DNA of 64,000 bases from CAVPDE01 sp963707125 (lineage in GTDB: Bacteria > Desulfobacterota > DSM-4660 > Desulfatiglandales > HGW-15): assembly GCA_963707125.1 (NCBI GenBank), contig CAVPOU010000030.1, positions 1 through 64,000 of the forward strand, in the 5' to 3' direction. Positions 8,540-18,104 of this stretch are shown piece after piece (the first letter of the stretch is position 1; each line of letters starts with the position of its first letter). A model generated the notes under the pieces. The model saw only the letters and a program-made list of their open reading frames with translations. It had not been told where the DNA came from and did not search any database. A program made the position numbers and the translations under genes.

Positions 8540-10351
8540 TTATGTCAGAATTACAGTTTCTTCAGGGTACTGGTAAGTAGCCTGGTCGCTGCGGCGGATG
8601 ATGCTTAGCAATATCATCAAAGGGCCGACACGCCCGATGAGCATCATGATGCACAGCATCAATTTGCCGAATACGCTTAGCGAGGCGGTGATGCCGGTGC
8701 TGAGCCCAACAGTGCTCAGGGCCGAAACGGTTTCGAAAAGGGCGTTCAGGTACGGGACCTGTGGGTCGCTTATGGTCAGCAGGAAAGAGAAGAAAAAGGC
8801 GCAGATCAGGTAAAGCACCACGATGGACACAACGGTATGCACTACCAAGGTAGGTAGGCTGCGCTTGTTCATTTCTATACGCGGCCGGTGGCGCATCATG
8901 GAAAAAACCGTGGCCAGCATAACGATAAAAGTCACGGTCTTGATGCCGCCGCCCGTGGACAGCGGCGAGGCGCCGATAAACATCAATCCGATCATGCCGA
9001 TTAAAGTGGGTGGCTTCAGCTCGCCAATATTCACCGTATTGAAACCGGCGGTTCTGGTGGTGACCGACTGGAAAAACGCGCTGGTGATTTTCTGGGGAAG
9101 GGGTTTATCCTTAAGCGTGTTATTATATTCCAGCCCAAAGAAAATAAATGTGCCACCTAAAATAAGAATGATAGTGGCGAACAATACTATTTTGGTATGG
9201 GTAGACAAACGGGAAATATTTTTCGTGTCACGGCGCGACTTTATCCAGCGCGACCGGCGGAATAAGGGCAGTGTCGACAGCTTGAACTGCAACAGGTTTA
9301 TAATCACCGGAAAGCCCAACCCGCCCAGCACAATCAGTACAATAATAATCCAGAGCAAAAGATGATGCCCGGCCAAATTTACAAAACCGGTGGGCAGCAG
9401 GGAAAAACCTGCGTTGCAGAATGCCGAAATAGAGTGGAAAACGCTCCATTTAATGCGGCCGACAAAATCTAGGTTGGGCAGTTCCCAAAACTGGTAAAGC
9501 AATACCGCGCCGATAATTTCAACGCAAAAAGTTATGGCGAAGACATAGGCCAGGAAACGTCCGAGCTCTCCGACGATACTGAAATTAAAGACATCGCGCA
9601 AGAAAACTGTTTGCCTGACCCCCAGGAAACGCTGCTGGAGCAGGGTGAAGAACATGGTGAAGGTGATCAAGCCCAGTCCGCCCAATTGGATCAGGAAAAG
9701 AATCATCATCTGTCCGGTGGTGGAGAAATCATGGCCGGTATCGCGCACGGCAAGGCCGGTGACGCAGGTGGCGCTGGTGGCGGTGAAAAGCGCATCCAGG
9801 AATGAAATCGGGTGTTCCGTCGAAGCGCCGGCTTTGGGAAGGAGCAGGAAAATAGTGCCAAGCATTATCACGAACGCGTATCCTGCAAGCAATAAGGTCG
9901 CCGGATTCATCCTGAGTGATGCCAGCCGGGCATTGAAACGGGCAAATATCAAGATGAGGTTGATCACCAGGTAAATCTGGATGATAACTATATACACTTC
10001 AGTCAGGTTGGTGATATGCAGAGCATTAAAAATGTTGCGCATTAATACCGGTCCGGCAAACTGGGTTGCGGCCAACTGCAGGAAGAATAAGCTTACCAGA
10101 GTAATTTCCAGCCAGTATTGCCTTGCGTAATTTTTTTTATTGCGGGCAACAGCAAAATTGGAAAGAACATAAAGAATGAAAACAGCCACTACGCCGATGT
10201 CAACTTTATGCAGGATATCCCTGATTGTCTTTGAAACAAAAAATCCGTATTCCAGGGCCAAAGAGATGACCCCGAAGACCATGGCGGTACGCAAGGCATA
10301 GCGGAGTATCTTTTCAAACGGTTTCTCTTCCGGATTTCGGTAGATAAGCAT
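8540..10351 (-). CDS. ktrB: TrkH/KtrB-family K+ uptake channel subunit with N-terminal extension
   Basis: Integral membrane K+ translocation subunit. The four selectivity-filter loops are visible: SATCVTGLAV, SAFCNAGFS, TTRTAGFNT and SALSTVGLS, each with the filter glycine. The ATG at 10351 (MLIYRNPEEKPFEKIL) gives 603 residues, longer than a classic KtrB (about 450), because of about 150 N-terminal residues with four or so extra membrane segments, as seen in some long TrkH proteins. Longer readings start inside IS200-type sequence and are rejected. It is followed by trkA 21 bp downstream, a standard channel/RCK pair. Confidence 0.9.
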   Translation of the reverse strand: MLIYRNPEEKPFEKILRYALRTAMVFGVISLALEYGFFVSKTIRDILHKVDIGVVAVFILYVLSNFAVARNKKNYARQYWLEITLVSLFFLQLAATQFAGPVLMRNIFNALHITNLTEVYIVIIQIYLVINLILIFARFNARLASLRMNPATLLLAGYAFVIMLGTIFLLLPKAGASTEHPISFLDALFTATSATCVTGLAVRDTGHDFSTTGQMMILFLIQLGGLGLITFTMFFTLLQQRFLGVRQTVFLRDVFNFSIVGELGRFLAYVFAITFCVEIIGAVLLYQFWELPNLDFVGRIKWSVFHSISAFCNAGFSLLPTGFVNLAGHHLLLWIIIVLIVLGGLGFPVIINLLQFKLSTLPLFRRSRWIKSRRDTKNISRLSTHTKIVLFATIILILGGTFIFFGLEYNNTLKDKPLPQKITSAFFQSVTTRTAGFNTVNIGELKPPTLIGMIGLMFIGASPLSTGGGIKTVTFIVMLATVFSMMRHRPRIEMNKRSLPTLVVHTVVSIVVLYLICAFFFSFLLTISDPQVPYLNALFETVSALSTVGLSTGITASLSVFGKLMLCIMMLIGRVGPLMILLSIIRRSDQATYQYPEETVILT

Positions 10352-10387
10352 AAGGATACTATAACTTTTTATCGAAAAACGGCAAAC

Positions 10388-10608
10388 TATAATTAATCCA
10401 GGGTAAACCCCAGGCTGTGCCGGGCGACTCCCAAAGTTTGACATTTCCGGGATTATATGAAAGCCCCTCCAACGTGACCCGCTCAAAATCCACAGAAAGA
10501 GAGGCTTTCATGAACAACGCACAAAGTCTAAGCCATACGAAGTGGGAATGCAAATATCATCTGACATGGATACCGAAATACCGCAAAAAGGAGCTATTTG
10601 GGGATCTC
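10388..10608 (+). mobile_element. Truncated second copy of the IS200-type element
   Basis: This stretch matches 7147-7370 with few differences: the TAATTAATCC start, GACTCCCAAAGTTTGACATT, and the tnpA start ATGAACAACGCACAAAGTC. It covers the left end and the first 33 codons of tnpA, then breaks abruptly after GGGGATCT at 10608. The left hairpin is imperfect (CCCCAGG...CCGGGCG). It cannot encode transposase. With the intact copy it brackets the trkA-ktrB pair in direct orientation. Confidence 0.8.
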
Positions 10609-10976
10609 ATGTCACCGCCGACCCACGCCAGGGGAAGAGAACCAGACGCAATTACAGGGGTGACTTTTCCTTGACCTACATGGCTCTCCCCATGGCCCAC
10701 TACTACTCGCTTCAGTTTCTTTCCTTCGTAGTATCTCTTGTAGGCCTTGCAGTATACTACCCCCTTACCCCGTTCGATGGGATCCAAGGCAAGGTAAGCG
10801 GTTCGATACTGCTCCTTGGGTATCCTGATACTACGATCAGACTGGGAGAGAAGATCGCGCAGGGTAGTAGCTTCAACTGTACCGAAAGCTGATTCATAGT
10901 GAGGTAGCCGTTCTATTACGTCATCATAGTAGAACCGGAAAATGGCGTTCTCCATTTCGAAGTGTACCTCTCGCAT
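10557..10976 (-). CDS. Hypothetical protein of foreign composition, C-terminus running into IS remnant
   Basis: Not recognised. ATG 10976 follows a strong SD (AAGGAGG, 5-6 nt spacing). The protein is charged and soluble-looking (MREVHFEMENAIFRFYYDD..., ...KAYKRYYEGKKLKRVVVG). From about 10608 the frame enters the antisense of the truncated IS200-type tnpA, so the last 17 residues are IS-derived and the native C-terminus is missing. The stretch 10610-11200 is rich in TACT/AGTA/GTAGTA motifs unlike its neighbours, suggesting a foreign origin. Confidence 0.45.
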   Translation of the reverse strand: MREVHFEMENAIFRFYYDDVIERLPHYESAFGTVEATTLRDLLSQSDRSIRIPKEQYRTAYLALDPIERGKGVVYCKAYKRYYEGKKLKRVVVGHGESHVGQGKVTPVIASGSLPLAWVGGDMRSPNSSFLRYFGIHVR

Positions 10977-11335
10977 GAGCACCTCCTTACTCTTCGGGAA
11001 TGAAGTAAACGGTAGTACCGGAACCGATGCTACCCATTAATATATTTAGTAGGAGGGGGATATACTTCGATGAGGAACGCTTGATGGAGTAGTAGGGATA
11101 GTAAGGAGGGGTAGTAGGGTGAAGTATACTATGATACTCGGAGGTAGGAGATCGAAGTGAGGTAGTAAGAGGCGATGAAGGCGGGTATCAGTGGTAGAAT
11201 GAGTTCTGAATTTGGCCGGTAGGAGAAGTGATCTAGAGATTGACTCTCCGCTGTTAAACAGGGATGGATCCCGTTTGGAGAGGAATACGCCGAGTATATG
11301 CGGAGGACCGGGAAGTGGGTGCTGAGAATCCGCAG
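10977..11335 (+). other. Gene-free stretch of unusual GTAGTA-rich composition
   Basis: No convincing gene on either strand. The plus strand is purine/GTA-rich (GTAGTAGGG, GGAGTAGTAGGG, GAGGTAGTAAGAGG recur) up to about 11190, then returns to ordinary sequence. It contains the upstream region of the hypothetical gene at 10976. No tRNA, terminator or clear promoter was seen. Confidence 0.4.
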
Positions 11336-11758
11336 CTATTGAGATCCATCGTCTTTTATCGGGTGTTGTAGGAGGGGGCGAACTTTGAGGGTTAAGCCTC
11401 CAACTGAAAGGACCTCCACGGCCTGCCCTTTCTCCGGCGCAGGATAACCCTGAGCCACCTCGGCCTTCCAGAGCTCGCCTTTGACAGAAACATACCCTGA
11501 AGGATCTATCTTTTCGTGTGCAATTCCCTGCAGCCCCACCATGGGCTCCGGGGACCGCGGGTCATAGGCCCTCCACAGGAAAAAATAGAGGATCGTGTCT
11601 TTGGCAACCCAGAGGATCACAATGCCCCACGCGTAGAGCGCCGGGAAATCGAAATGCCGGTACACGACGACCACTATACCCGCCACAAGAAGGATAGAAG
11701 GCATTTGGAGCAGCCAGTATCGTATTAAGATCCGGGGGGACCATCTGCGCGATCTCAT
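11336..11758 (-). CDS. NfeD-like membrane protein
   Basis: A 140-residue protein starting at ATG 11758, chosen because AGGAGGGAGG lies 9-18 bp upstream. Two hydrophobic segments (about residues 15-35 and 40-60) are followed by a soluble beta-rich domain with GLQGIAHEKIDPSGYVSVKG and GQAVEVLSVGGLTLKVRPL, the typical OB-fold core of NfeD proteins (known to accompany stomatin/SPFH proteins or membrane serine proteases). No SPFH gene is adjacent here. The TGA of the nuclease remnant upstream overlaps its ATG. Confidence 0.75.
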   Translation of the reverse strand: MRSRRWSPRILIRYWLLQMPSILLVAGIVVVVYRHFDFPALYAWGIVILWVAKDTILYFFLWRAYDPRSPEPMVGLQGIAHEKIDPSGYVSVKGELWKAEVAQGYPAPEKGQAVEVLSVGGLTLKVRPLLQHPIKDDGSQ

Positions 11759-11965
11759 TTCGCTATATCCTCCCTCCTTCTTTGAATTTGGCAAAACATG
11801 CAAGCTGATTCAAGAGACGGAATTCCATACAGACACCGCACCTGTGTAAAGGGCTGGCTCGGTTCGCTTTTCTTGTGGGATATTTCGGGGGCATCAATTC
11901 CGAGCAGTCTGATTGTCTTGTCAACCCTACCATTCCTGACCTGGATAGTGTCCCTCTCACAGCCT
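11756..11965 (-). pseudogene. Thermonuclease (SNase)-like N-terminal remnant
   Basis: The minus-strand frame from about 11965 reads RDTIQVRNGRVDKTIRLLGI then DAPEISHKKSEPSQPF, matching the DGDTxxV...RLxGIDAPE core of staphylococcal-nuclease-type enzymes, with the first catalytic DGD replaced by ERD. A stop closes the frame on the 5' side and similarity ends after about 45 residues, so only part of the OB-fold is left. The frame's TGA overlaps the NfeD start. Degenerate and probably silent. Confidence 0.4.
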
Positions 11966-12140
11966 GGTTATGCTAAGCAATTATCCACCTTAATTCCGCA
12001 CGCTGGAAATATGTAAAGCTTTACCATTAAATAGCAATTCTTCACCCATGAAAATTGGTAGTTTTTTACATACACACGTCTGTTCCTAAGTTTACCCTCG
12101 TAGCCAATTGAAATTAAACGCAAAAAGACTCCCTGCTTTT

Positions 12141-12157
12141 TTGGCATAACCTTTGCC
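12141..12157 (+). promoter_or_regulatory. Sigma-54 (RpoN) promoter, -24/-12
   Basis: TTGGCATAACCTTTGCC fits TGGCAC-N5-TTGCW: TGGCAT, a 5-base gap, and TTGC at the right phase. The first ORF begins about 60 bp downstream, and two tiny genes follow. No upstream enhancer site was identified. Confidence 0.6.
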
Positions 12158-12223
12158 TATATAAATCAGCAACAAGGACCTGAGCAGCATTCAACCCCGG
12201 TCAATAAGGGGTCGATGAAGGCG

Positions 12224-12379
12224 ATGCGAAAAACCTTTCAGCATTATTTAAATCCTCTTCATGTGTACTGCCGATTAAGGGACTTGGGCACGTCAAAAGC
12301 TGTCGCGATTCTTCTTTGTCGATTCTATGAACGCGCTGTTTTCAACCATTTGCGATCCCGATTTACATCGAACTGGTAG
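12224..12379 (+). CDS. Small basic protein, 51 aa
   Basis: Read MRKTFQHYLNPLHVYCRLRD and on to ...SRFTSNW. ATG 12215, in frame 9 bp earlier, is an alternative start. It is basic, with a hydrophobic patch (AVAILLCRFYERAVF) that could be an amphipathic or membrane-associated helix. It has no named family that I recognise. It lies 67 bp downstream of a sigma-54 promoter and 33 bp before another 51-residue gene, so both are probably co-transcribed. Codon use looks like ordinary coding DNA. Real but uncharacterised is the best reading. Confidence 0.5.
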   Translation: MRKTFQHYLNPLHVYCRLRDLGTSKAVAILLCRFYERAVFNHLRSRFTSNW

Positions 12380-12412
12380 CCGTAACGCCAGTCTTATGGA
12401 AGGAGGCCTAAC

Positions 12413-12568
12413 ATGGACATCGGAATCAAGGTTGAATGGTGCAGAAATCCGATCAAACTGGAGTTAGTGAGGCATGTCATCCCTTTGCTCGGTTTCTGCT
12501 GTTTTCTCGCATGTCTGTTCGGCTATCGCTGGGCCTGGAAAGCTTTTGAGAACGGAATTCTTCGCTGA
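12413..12568 (+). CDS. Small single-span membrane protein, 51 aa
   Basis: ATG 12413 is preceded by a strong SD (GGAAGGAGG, about 6 nt spacing). The product, MDIGIKVEWCRNPIKLELVR then a hydrophobic helix HVIPLLGFCCFLACLFGY and a short WAWKAFENGILR tail, has one membrane segment at residues about 21-38. It sits 33 bp after the other 51-residue gene in the sigma-54-dependent unit. Function unknown; a small membrane partner or regulatory peptide is possible but speculative. Confidence 0.6.
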   Translation: MDIGIKVEWCRNPIKLELVRHVIPLLGFCCFLACLFGYRWAWKAFENGILR

Positions 12569-12814
12569 AAAAACGCAAAGTCAACACGTCAGGGGAGCTC
12601 TGGTGCAGCTTCACCAGGGATGTGCCCCCTGATCGGGTCGGGTTGACTCTTAACAAGTTACATTTGACGGCGCTAAAGCACCGCCATCGAACCGAACGTT
12701 GACGATTTCTCCTTCTAAACTGGCGTCCGAAGACACACCTGTGAATTGAAGATTACGATACTTATGTTGCGTGGGGACGTAGCTGTTGGGCACGAGTACA
12801 TTTGGTAAAAGCCA

Positions 12815-13432
12815 TCATGGATTGAAATAACGCACTTCCGGCAGTTCGCGAGGAGAATCCGTGCGAAAGGTGAACGCGGTGAGCGAGCCGGTGGCGGGAT
12901 AGCCGCCGGTGAAGCCGAGGGCCTGAAGGTTGGCCTTGTTTTGGGGTGTGAGCGCAAGCCCGCGCGCCCACAGCATTGCGAAGACAATGACGTCGCCGTG
13001 GGTTACGGCAACGACGTTTTCACGGGCGTGCCGATCACGCGCAAACTGGAAGAATTTCAGGGCGCGCTCGACGATGTCTTGCGGCTGCTCATACGGCGTG
13101 CCGACTCCGGTGTAGACATCTCCGTGCCGAGCATCGACTTCCGCGCTCGGCCGGCCCTCGAAGGCGTTGAGCACCTCGATCAAGTGCCGCGATTGCCTCA
13201 GCTCCAGCTCGGGGTGAAACGCAAGAATTTCCTGGGCGGTCTGCCGGGTCCGCAGCAGCGGGCTGAAATATAAGGCGCTGATGTTCGTGCCGTTCAGAAA
13301 ACGCCCGGCAGACCGAGCCTCTTCCAGCCCTCTCGGGCTCAGCCGAAAACGCGGCAGGCGGCCGTAGAGAATCTTATTGGGGTTATGAACATTGCCGTGC
13401 CGGACAAGATACACGGTGGTAGGCGTCGTCAT
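12815..13432 (-). CDS. Histidine phosphatase family protein (phosphoglycerate mutase-like)
   Basis: A 205-residue branch-1 histidine phosphatase. It carries the catalytic motif VYLVRHGNVHNP at residues 7-18 (RHG), the second-site SPLLRTRQTAQEI, and the VAVTHGDVIVFAML block with the second catalytic His. Start ATG 13432 (MTTPTTVYL) was chosen over longer readings because RHG should lie close to the N-terminus. The substrate cannot be told from the sequence (phosphosugars and nucleotides are typical). It is monocistronic, divergent from the broken transporter. Confidence 0.85.
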   Translation of the reverse strand: MTTPTTVYLVRHGNVHNPNKILYGRLPRFRLSPRGLEEARSAGRFLNGTNISALYFSPLLRTRQTAQEILAFHPELELRQSRHLIEVLNAFEGRPSAEVDARHGDVYTGVGTPYEQPQDIVERALKFFQFARDRHARENVVAVTHGDVIVFAMLWARGLALTPQNKANLQALGFTGGYPATGSLTAFTFRTDSPRELPEVRYFNP

Positions 13433-13524
13433 GCAAGTCCTCAATTGATGCAGGTTGATTTTGGCTATAAGATAGCACAACGTCAAACACAATCAACCGC
13501 CTGCTCGGCTTTCGGATTCTTATG

Positions 13525-14102
13525 ATGATAGTTTTTTTATAAGACACTGGCTTTTTATAGGCATCATCCTGGTAGTGCTGGGTGCATTCGGCTTTCGTGA
13601 CCTGCATTTTTGGCTACAGAAATTTCACATCCTGACCATCGGCATTTTCATCGCCTTCTTCATCACCGGTCTGGCGCTTGACACTTCACGTCTCAGTGAG
13701 CAGTTGTTGCAGTTAAAAGCCCCCTTGGCGGCCATGATTTCATCTCTGGGTTTCATCCCGTTGCTTTCACGGCTTCTGGCCAGATTCGTGTTCCCGCTGG
13801 AATACGTCATTGGCGTATGTATCATCGCCACCGCTCCGGTGACGGTCGTCTCCGGCACGGTGATGACCGCCCTGGGAAAAGGCAATATACCGCTATCCCT
13901 CTTCATCTGTGTGCTCGGCAACTTTATGGGCGTCTTCACGATTCCATTTTCGCTGAAACTCCTGACAGAAACCGGGGGAGATGTCGACCTACCGGCGATC
14001 AAAATGCTATGGAGTTTGCTCATCAGCGTACTGGTGCCAATTGTTCTGGGCAACCTGGCCCAATCACGGTTGAAGGCCTGCCTAATGCGGCCTGGAAAGT
14101 GA
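13525..14102 (+). pseudogene. SBF-type (bile acid:Na+ symporter family) transporter, 5' frameshift and 3' truncation
   Basis: The hydrophobic core IRHWLFIGIILVVLGAFGF, FHILTIGIFIAFFITGLALD, CIIATAPVTVVSGTVMTALG and KGNIPLSLFICVLGNFMGVF is typical of the SBF/BASS superfamily. The natural ATG 13525 (ATGATAGTT...) is out of frame by one base in a run of seven T; adding one T joins it to the body. The frame ends at 14102 after only about 190 residues, where about 320 are usual, and unrelated sequence follows. Both ends are thus damaged. The transported solute is unknown. Confidence 0.7.
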
Positions 14103-14245
14103 TCTTCGTCCTTTTTCGCTCAAAACGCCATCTCTCAGCAAATCTCGGGCTTGCTCCCCCTTGCGTTCCCAGCGGACCGTACCAGCCCGGACGCCCTCGT
14201 CCACCGCAATCCTCCGGCCCTCAACATCCTGTGCCAGGTTTGCCC

Positions 14246-14275
14246 TTGACACACAACGGCGGATTCCCCTACACT
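14246..14275 (+). promoter_or_regulatory. Sigma-70-type promoter of the SBBP gene
   Basis: TTGACA (14246-14251), 18-bp spacer, TACACT (14270-14275). The same arrangement, with matching flanks (TTGACACACAA ... ACTCCC ... TTCTTATCACC), occurs before the secreted protein gene at 18.88 kb, supporting a real and shared promoter. Confidence 0.55.
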
Positions 14276-14470
14276 CCCTTCCATCAGAAAGCGCCTTCTT
14301 ATCACCTATCACCTCACCTAAAGGTGAACATTGCTACCGGCCGGATCGGAGTTTGGCTATCTCATCATACGTTAGCTCGTCTCTTACGAGGCTAGAGCAA
14401 GCCGACCAAATAACCCGTATCGTTTAGACCACGGTTCTGTCGCCACACCTTCGCCGGAGGAGGACACAGC

Positions 14471-17045
14471 ATGCATGCAAAGCAATACCTCAAGCAGGGG
14501 CTTTGGTTGTTCCGATGGGTGGTCGTTCTTTTGGTTCTTAGCCGGGTAGGCGTTGCCGCGGTCTCCGGACCGGATAGCGCCTCTGGAGTGCTTCTTGATG
14601 ATTCCTTCGGGAAGCTACCGCTCCATTTCATCGAAAACCGGGGGCAAGAGGACCCTCGGGTCGCCTTCTCCGTGCGGGGGCGTGAGACAACTCTCTATTT
14701 GACCTCTCAGGGCCTCACCTTCGTTCTCAGCGGCTCAGCCCCACCATCGCAGGATGCTCGGGTGAAGAAGGTGTCATCTTCCCCGGGCCGAGGGGTAGCC
14801 AAAGGAGAAGAGACCAGGAGCAGTGGGACGGTGGGTGGTGAAGCTTGACTTTGTGGGGGCGAATCCGGAGGTGAAGCCCGAGGGGCGAGAGCCGATGCCC
14901 GCAGCGATCAGCTACTTCAAGGGGCCCCGTGAGGAGTGGCGGACTGGGCTCAAGACCTACGGGAGTGTCATCTACCGGGATCTCTGGCCTGGCATCGACC
15001 TCATCTACACGGGGACAGTCAACCGGCTCAAGTACAGCTTCCTGGTGCAACCGGGGGCCGATCCGGAGAGGATTCGGCTCGCCTACCGGGGCGTGAGCTC
15101 GCTGCAGCGTAACCGATAGCAGGGCAGTTGGAGGTCAAGATCGTTAAAACGTGTTCCAGGATGACCGCTCCTGTTGCCTACCAGGAGGTGGAAGGAAGAG
15201 CGGTCGAGGTGAGGACGGCATACGGCTTAAAACTGACGCAGGTGAGGGCGCTTCGGCTCTATGGCTTCGATGTGGGAGAATATGACCGTAGCAGACTCTT
15301 GGTCCTTGATCCCGCGTGCTCGTCTACTGCGGCTATATCGGCGGGGCAGCGGCGATGGCGGCATGGTATAGCCGTTGACGGCCGGAAACGCCTATGTCAC
15401 CGGGACCACCCACTCCGCCGAGTCGACCTTCCCGGTGAACGTGGGGCCCGACCTGACCCATAACGGGGCATCGAGATGCCTTTGTGGCCAAGGTCAATCC
15501 TTCCGGAACCGCCCTCGTCTACTGCGGCTATATCGGTGGCAGTGATGAGGATGACGGCTGAGGCATAGCCGTAGACGGCTAGGGAAACGCCTATGTCACC
15601 GGGACCACCGCTTCCACCGAGGCGACTTTCCCGGTGACGGTAGGGCCTGATCTGACCAATAACGGCGGACGGACGCCTTTGTCGCCAAGGTCAATTCTTC
15701 CGGGACCGCCCTCGTCTACTGCGGCTATATCGGCGGCAGTCGGCTGACGATGAGGGCCGCGGCATAGCGGTTGACGATGGTCGGGAACGCCTATGTCACC
15801 GGGTTCACCGGATCCACCCAGGCCACTTCCCGGTGACCGTCGGGCCCGACCTGAGCTATAACGGGGGCATTGATGCCTTCGTCGCCAAGGTCAATTCCTC
15901 GGGAACCGCCCTTGTCTACTGCGGCTATATCGGCGGCTCAAGTGACGACGACAACGGCCACGGCATAGCGGTAGACGGCTCGGGGAATGCCTATGTCACC
16001 GGGAAACACCGACTCCGCCCAGGCCACCTTTCCGGTCAAGGTCGGGCCGGACCTGACCTACAACGGTGGCGACGGAGACGCCTTTGTCGCCAAGGTCAAT
16101 GCTCGGGAACGGACTTGTCTACTGCGGCTATATCGGCGGCTGTGAAATGACGATTACGGCTACGGCATCGCGGTCGACGGCGCGGGAAACGCCTATGTCA
16201 CCGGCTACACTACCTCCACTCAGACAACCTTCCCGGTAACGGTAGGGCCCGACCTGACCCACAACGGCTACTAGATGCCTTTGTCGCCAAGGTCAGTGCC
16301 TCGGGAACAGCCTTGTCTACTGCGGCTATATCGGCGGAAGTGGCGCGGATAGGGCCTCGGCATAGCTGTTGACGGCGGCGGCAACGCCTATGTGACCGGG
16401 CACACCGTCTCCGCCGAGGATCCTTTCCGGTTACCGTAGGGCCGGATCTGACCTATAACGGATGCTGCGACGCCTTTGTCGCCAAAGTAAATGCCTCGGG
16501 AACCGCCCTTGTCTACTGCGGCTATATCGGTGGGAGAAGGATAGCTGCTGTGGCATAGCGGTTGACGCCGGCGGAAACGCCTATGTTACCGGGACCACCA
16601 GATCGCGAGAGTATGACTCGCCGCCCTTTCCGGTCATCGTAGGGCCCGACCTGACTTGGAATGGCCCCGACTGGGAGGGGGATGCCTTTGTCGCCAAGGT
16701 GGTTGTCGGACCTGAGCCTCCAGTAAAGCCTACAGGTCCAGCCCCGGTCAATGGCGCTGCCAATGTCTGTACCAATCCCGTATTAAGCTGGTCCGGCGAT
16801 GGCACCGCGACAAGCTACGACGTCTACTTTGGGACCGATTCCACTCCGGACAACGGGGAATTCAGGGGCAACCAAACGAACACGCAGTTCCGGCCGGAAG
16901 ACTTGGGCCAAACACTACCTATTACTGGCGTGTAGATGCCAAGAATCAGTCTGGTACAGCTACCGGTGACGTTTGGTCTTTCACAATGGGCAGCAAGCGA
17001 TGTATCAAGGCGATGCCCTGGATACCGATGCTTTTGGGTGATTGA
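14471..17045 (+). pseudogene. SBBP-repeat (beta-propeller) surface protein, heavily decayed
   Basis: It begins with a normal secretion signal (ATG 14471; WLFRWVVVLLVLSRVGVAAV) and an N-terminal domain with LPLHFIENRGQEDPRVAFSV...TLYLTSQGLTFVLSG, then ISYFKGPREEWRTGLKTYGS and VIYRDLWPGIDLIYTG, the usual lead-in of SBBP proteins. Seven repeats follow (about 198 bp each) with LVYCGYIGG, GIAVDGxGNAYVTG, TFPVTVGPDL and DAFVAKV. A fibronectin-like stretch (PVNGAANVCTNPVLSWSG ... YWRVDAKNQSG) ends near 17045. Nearly every repeat has an indel, and some have base-substitution stops (e.g. about 15559 TGA and 15581 TAG). A real pseudogene is more likely than random error. Confidence 0.8.
15324..16708 (+). 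repeat. Seven tandem ~198-bp repeats encoding SBBP modules
   Basis: The marker CTACTGCGGCTATATCGG recurs at 15324, 15519, 15716, 15916, 16119, 16317 and 16513, spacing 195-203 bp (66 codons). Each unit carries GCCTATGTCACCGG and GCCTTTGTCGCCAAGGT. Unit lengths differ by single bases, which is what breaks the reading frame. Confidence 0.85.
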
Positions 17046-17429
17046 TCTCCTCGTGGATGCGAGCAGAAGAGGTGGGGCAGTCGTATATCTGTAGTAGCTG
17101 GTCACGAGATGCAGGATCAATCGATGCCAAGTACGGCTACTCGATGGCAGGGTGAGGTCTGGCCGGAGCCGTTCTCATCTTCACTCGTCGTCGCAGAACC
17201 CGGGATTACACCGTTATCGTTAGTATACGTAACAAAATGGTGATTGACGCCTGAGGCGGTCGGGGCCACCATTGCCGGTTTCTCTAGCAATCTGGAGAAA
17301 GGAGGCAGAGATGACCATGGAACGCAGTCTTCCGGAGATATGCCGCGGCGGAGCAATCTTTTTCCCGCCATGTGACTCCCCAAGGATTTCATCACTGAGT
17401 TACCGAGCGCAGTTCACCTACAGGGACTT
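17046..17429 (+). other. No gene recognised
   Basis: Sequence between the decayed SBBP gene and the AbgT fragment. Open frames exist on both strands but show no family features, signal peptide or ribosome binding site. Probably degraded DNA. Confidence 0.4.
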
Positions 17430-17850
17430 CCCCGATGAGGGTGGGGCGTTCACGGAGGTGCTGCAAGAGGTAGCCCGGCTTGAGTTTTTGAACAGCGTCA
17501 CGTTACTGTTGGCGTTTATTCTGATCGGCTTGCTTCTGAGCATCCCGGTACCGAATATCCTGCCCAAGTGGGCGATTATGGCGCCCGTGTTCATCCCGCT
17601 GTTTATGAAACTGGGCATCGATCCAGAAGTTGTTTTGGCGGCCTACCGGGTTAGCGATTCGCCGCCGAATATCATCAACCCGCTATTGCCCCATTTCGCG
17701 TTGGTCGTCGGTTTTGCCGGCGTTGGCGACACGACGCTGGCGTGGGAACTGTGGTGGCCATGATGCTGCCCTATGTGGGCCACGATGATTGCCTGGCGAA
17801 TTCTGTTTTTGGCCTGGTATCTGTTCGACCTCCCGTTCGGCCCAGCCACC
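17430..17850 (+). pseudogene. AbgT-family transporter, C-terminal fragment
   Basis: The stretch LPKWAIMAPVFIPLFMKLGI ... YRVSDSPPNIINPLLPHFAL matches the conserved C-terminal region of AbgT transporters (aminobenzoyl-glutamate/sulfonamide exporters or importers): xKWAIxAPVFxPxF and AYRxxDSxxNIIxPL. Only the last quarter is present. A frame change near 17735 moves the end (TVVAMMLPYVG) to another frame. No start site. A relic. Confidence 0.65.
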
Positions 17851-17926
17851 TAGCGCTCGACGTTCGTGAACCCTAACAAGAAGGGATCTGTTATTAATCG
17901 TCTCGAAATAGTATTGACTATGCGCT

Positions 17927-17980
17927 CCCCCTCACCCTATCCCTCTCCCAGGCTTGGGGGAGAGGGATAGGGTGAGGGGG
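17927..17980. repeat. Perfect 23-bp inverted repeat (REP-like palindrome)
   Basis: CCCCCTCACCCTATCCCTCT + CCC at 17927-17949 is exactly complementary to 17958-17980, with an 8-base loop (AGGCTTGG). Palindromes of the CCCTCACCC-CCTCTCCC kind are widespread extragenic repeats in proteobacteria. No T-run follows, so it is not a standard terminator. Confidence 0.85.
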
Positions 17981-18104
17981 CTTCGCGATGTAAAGACAAT
18001 TGTGGGACCATGAATAACGTCCCCACGTGGCCGAAATTAACAGGCTACATTCACGCCATGCACAAGTACTCCTGGGCGACGTTCCAGGGATTCACCTTCC
18101 GCCA

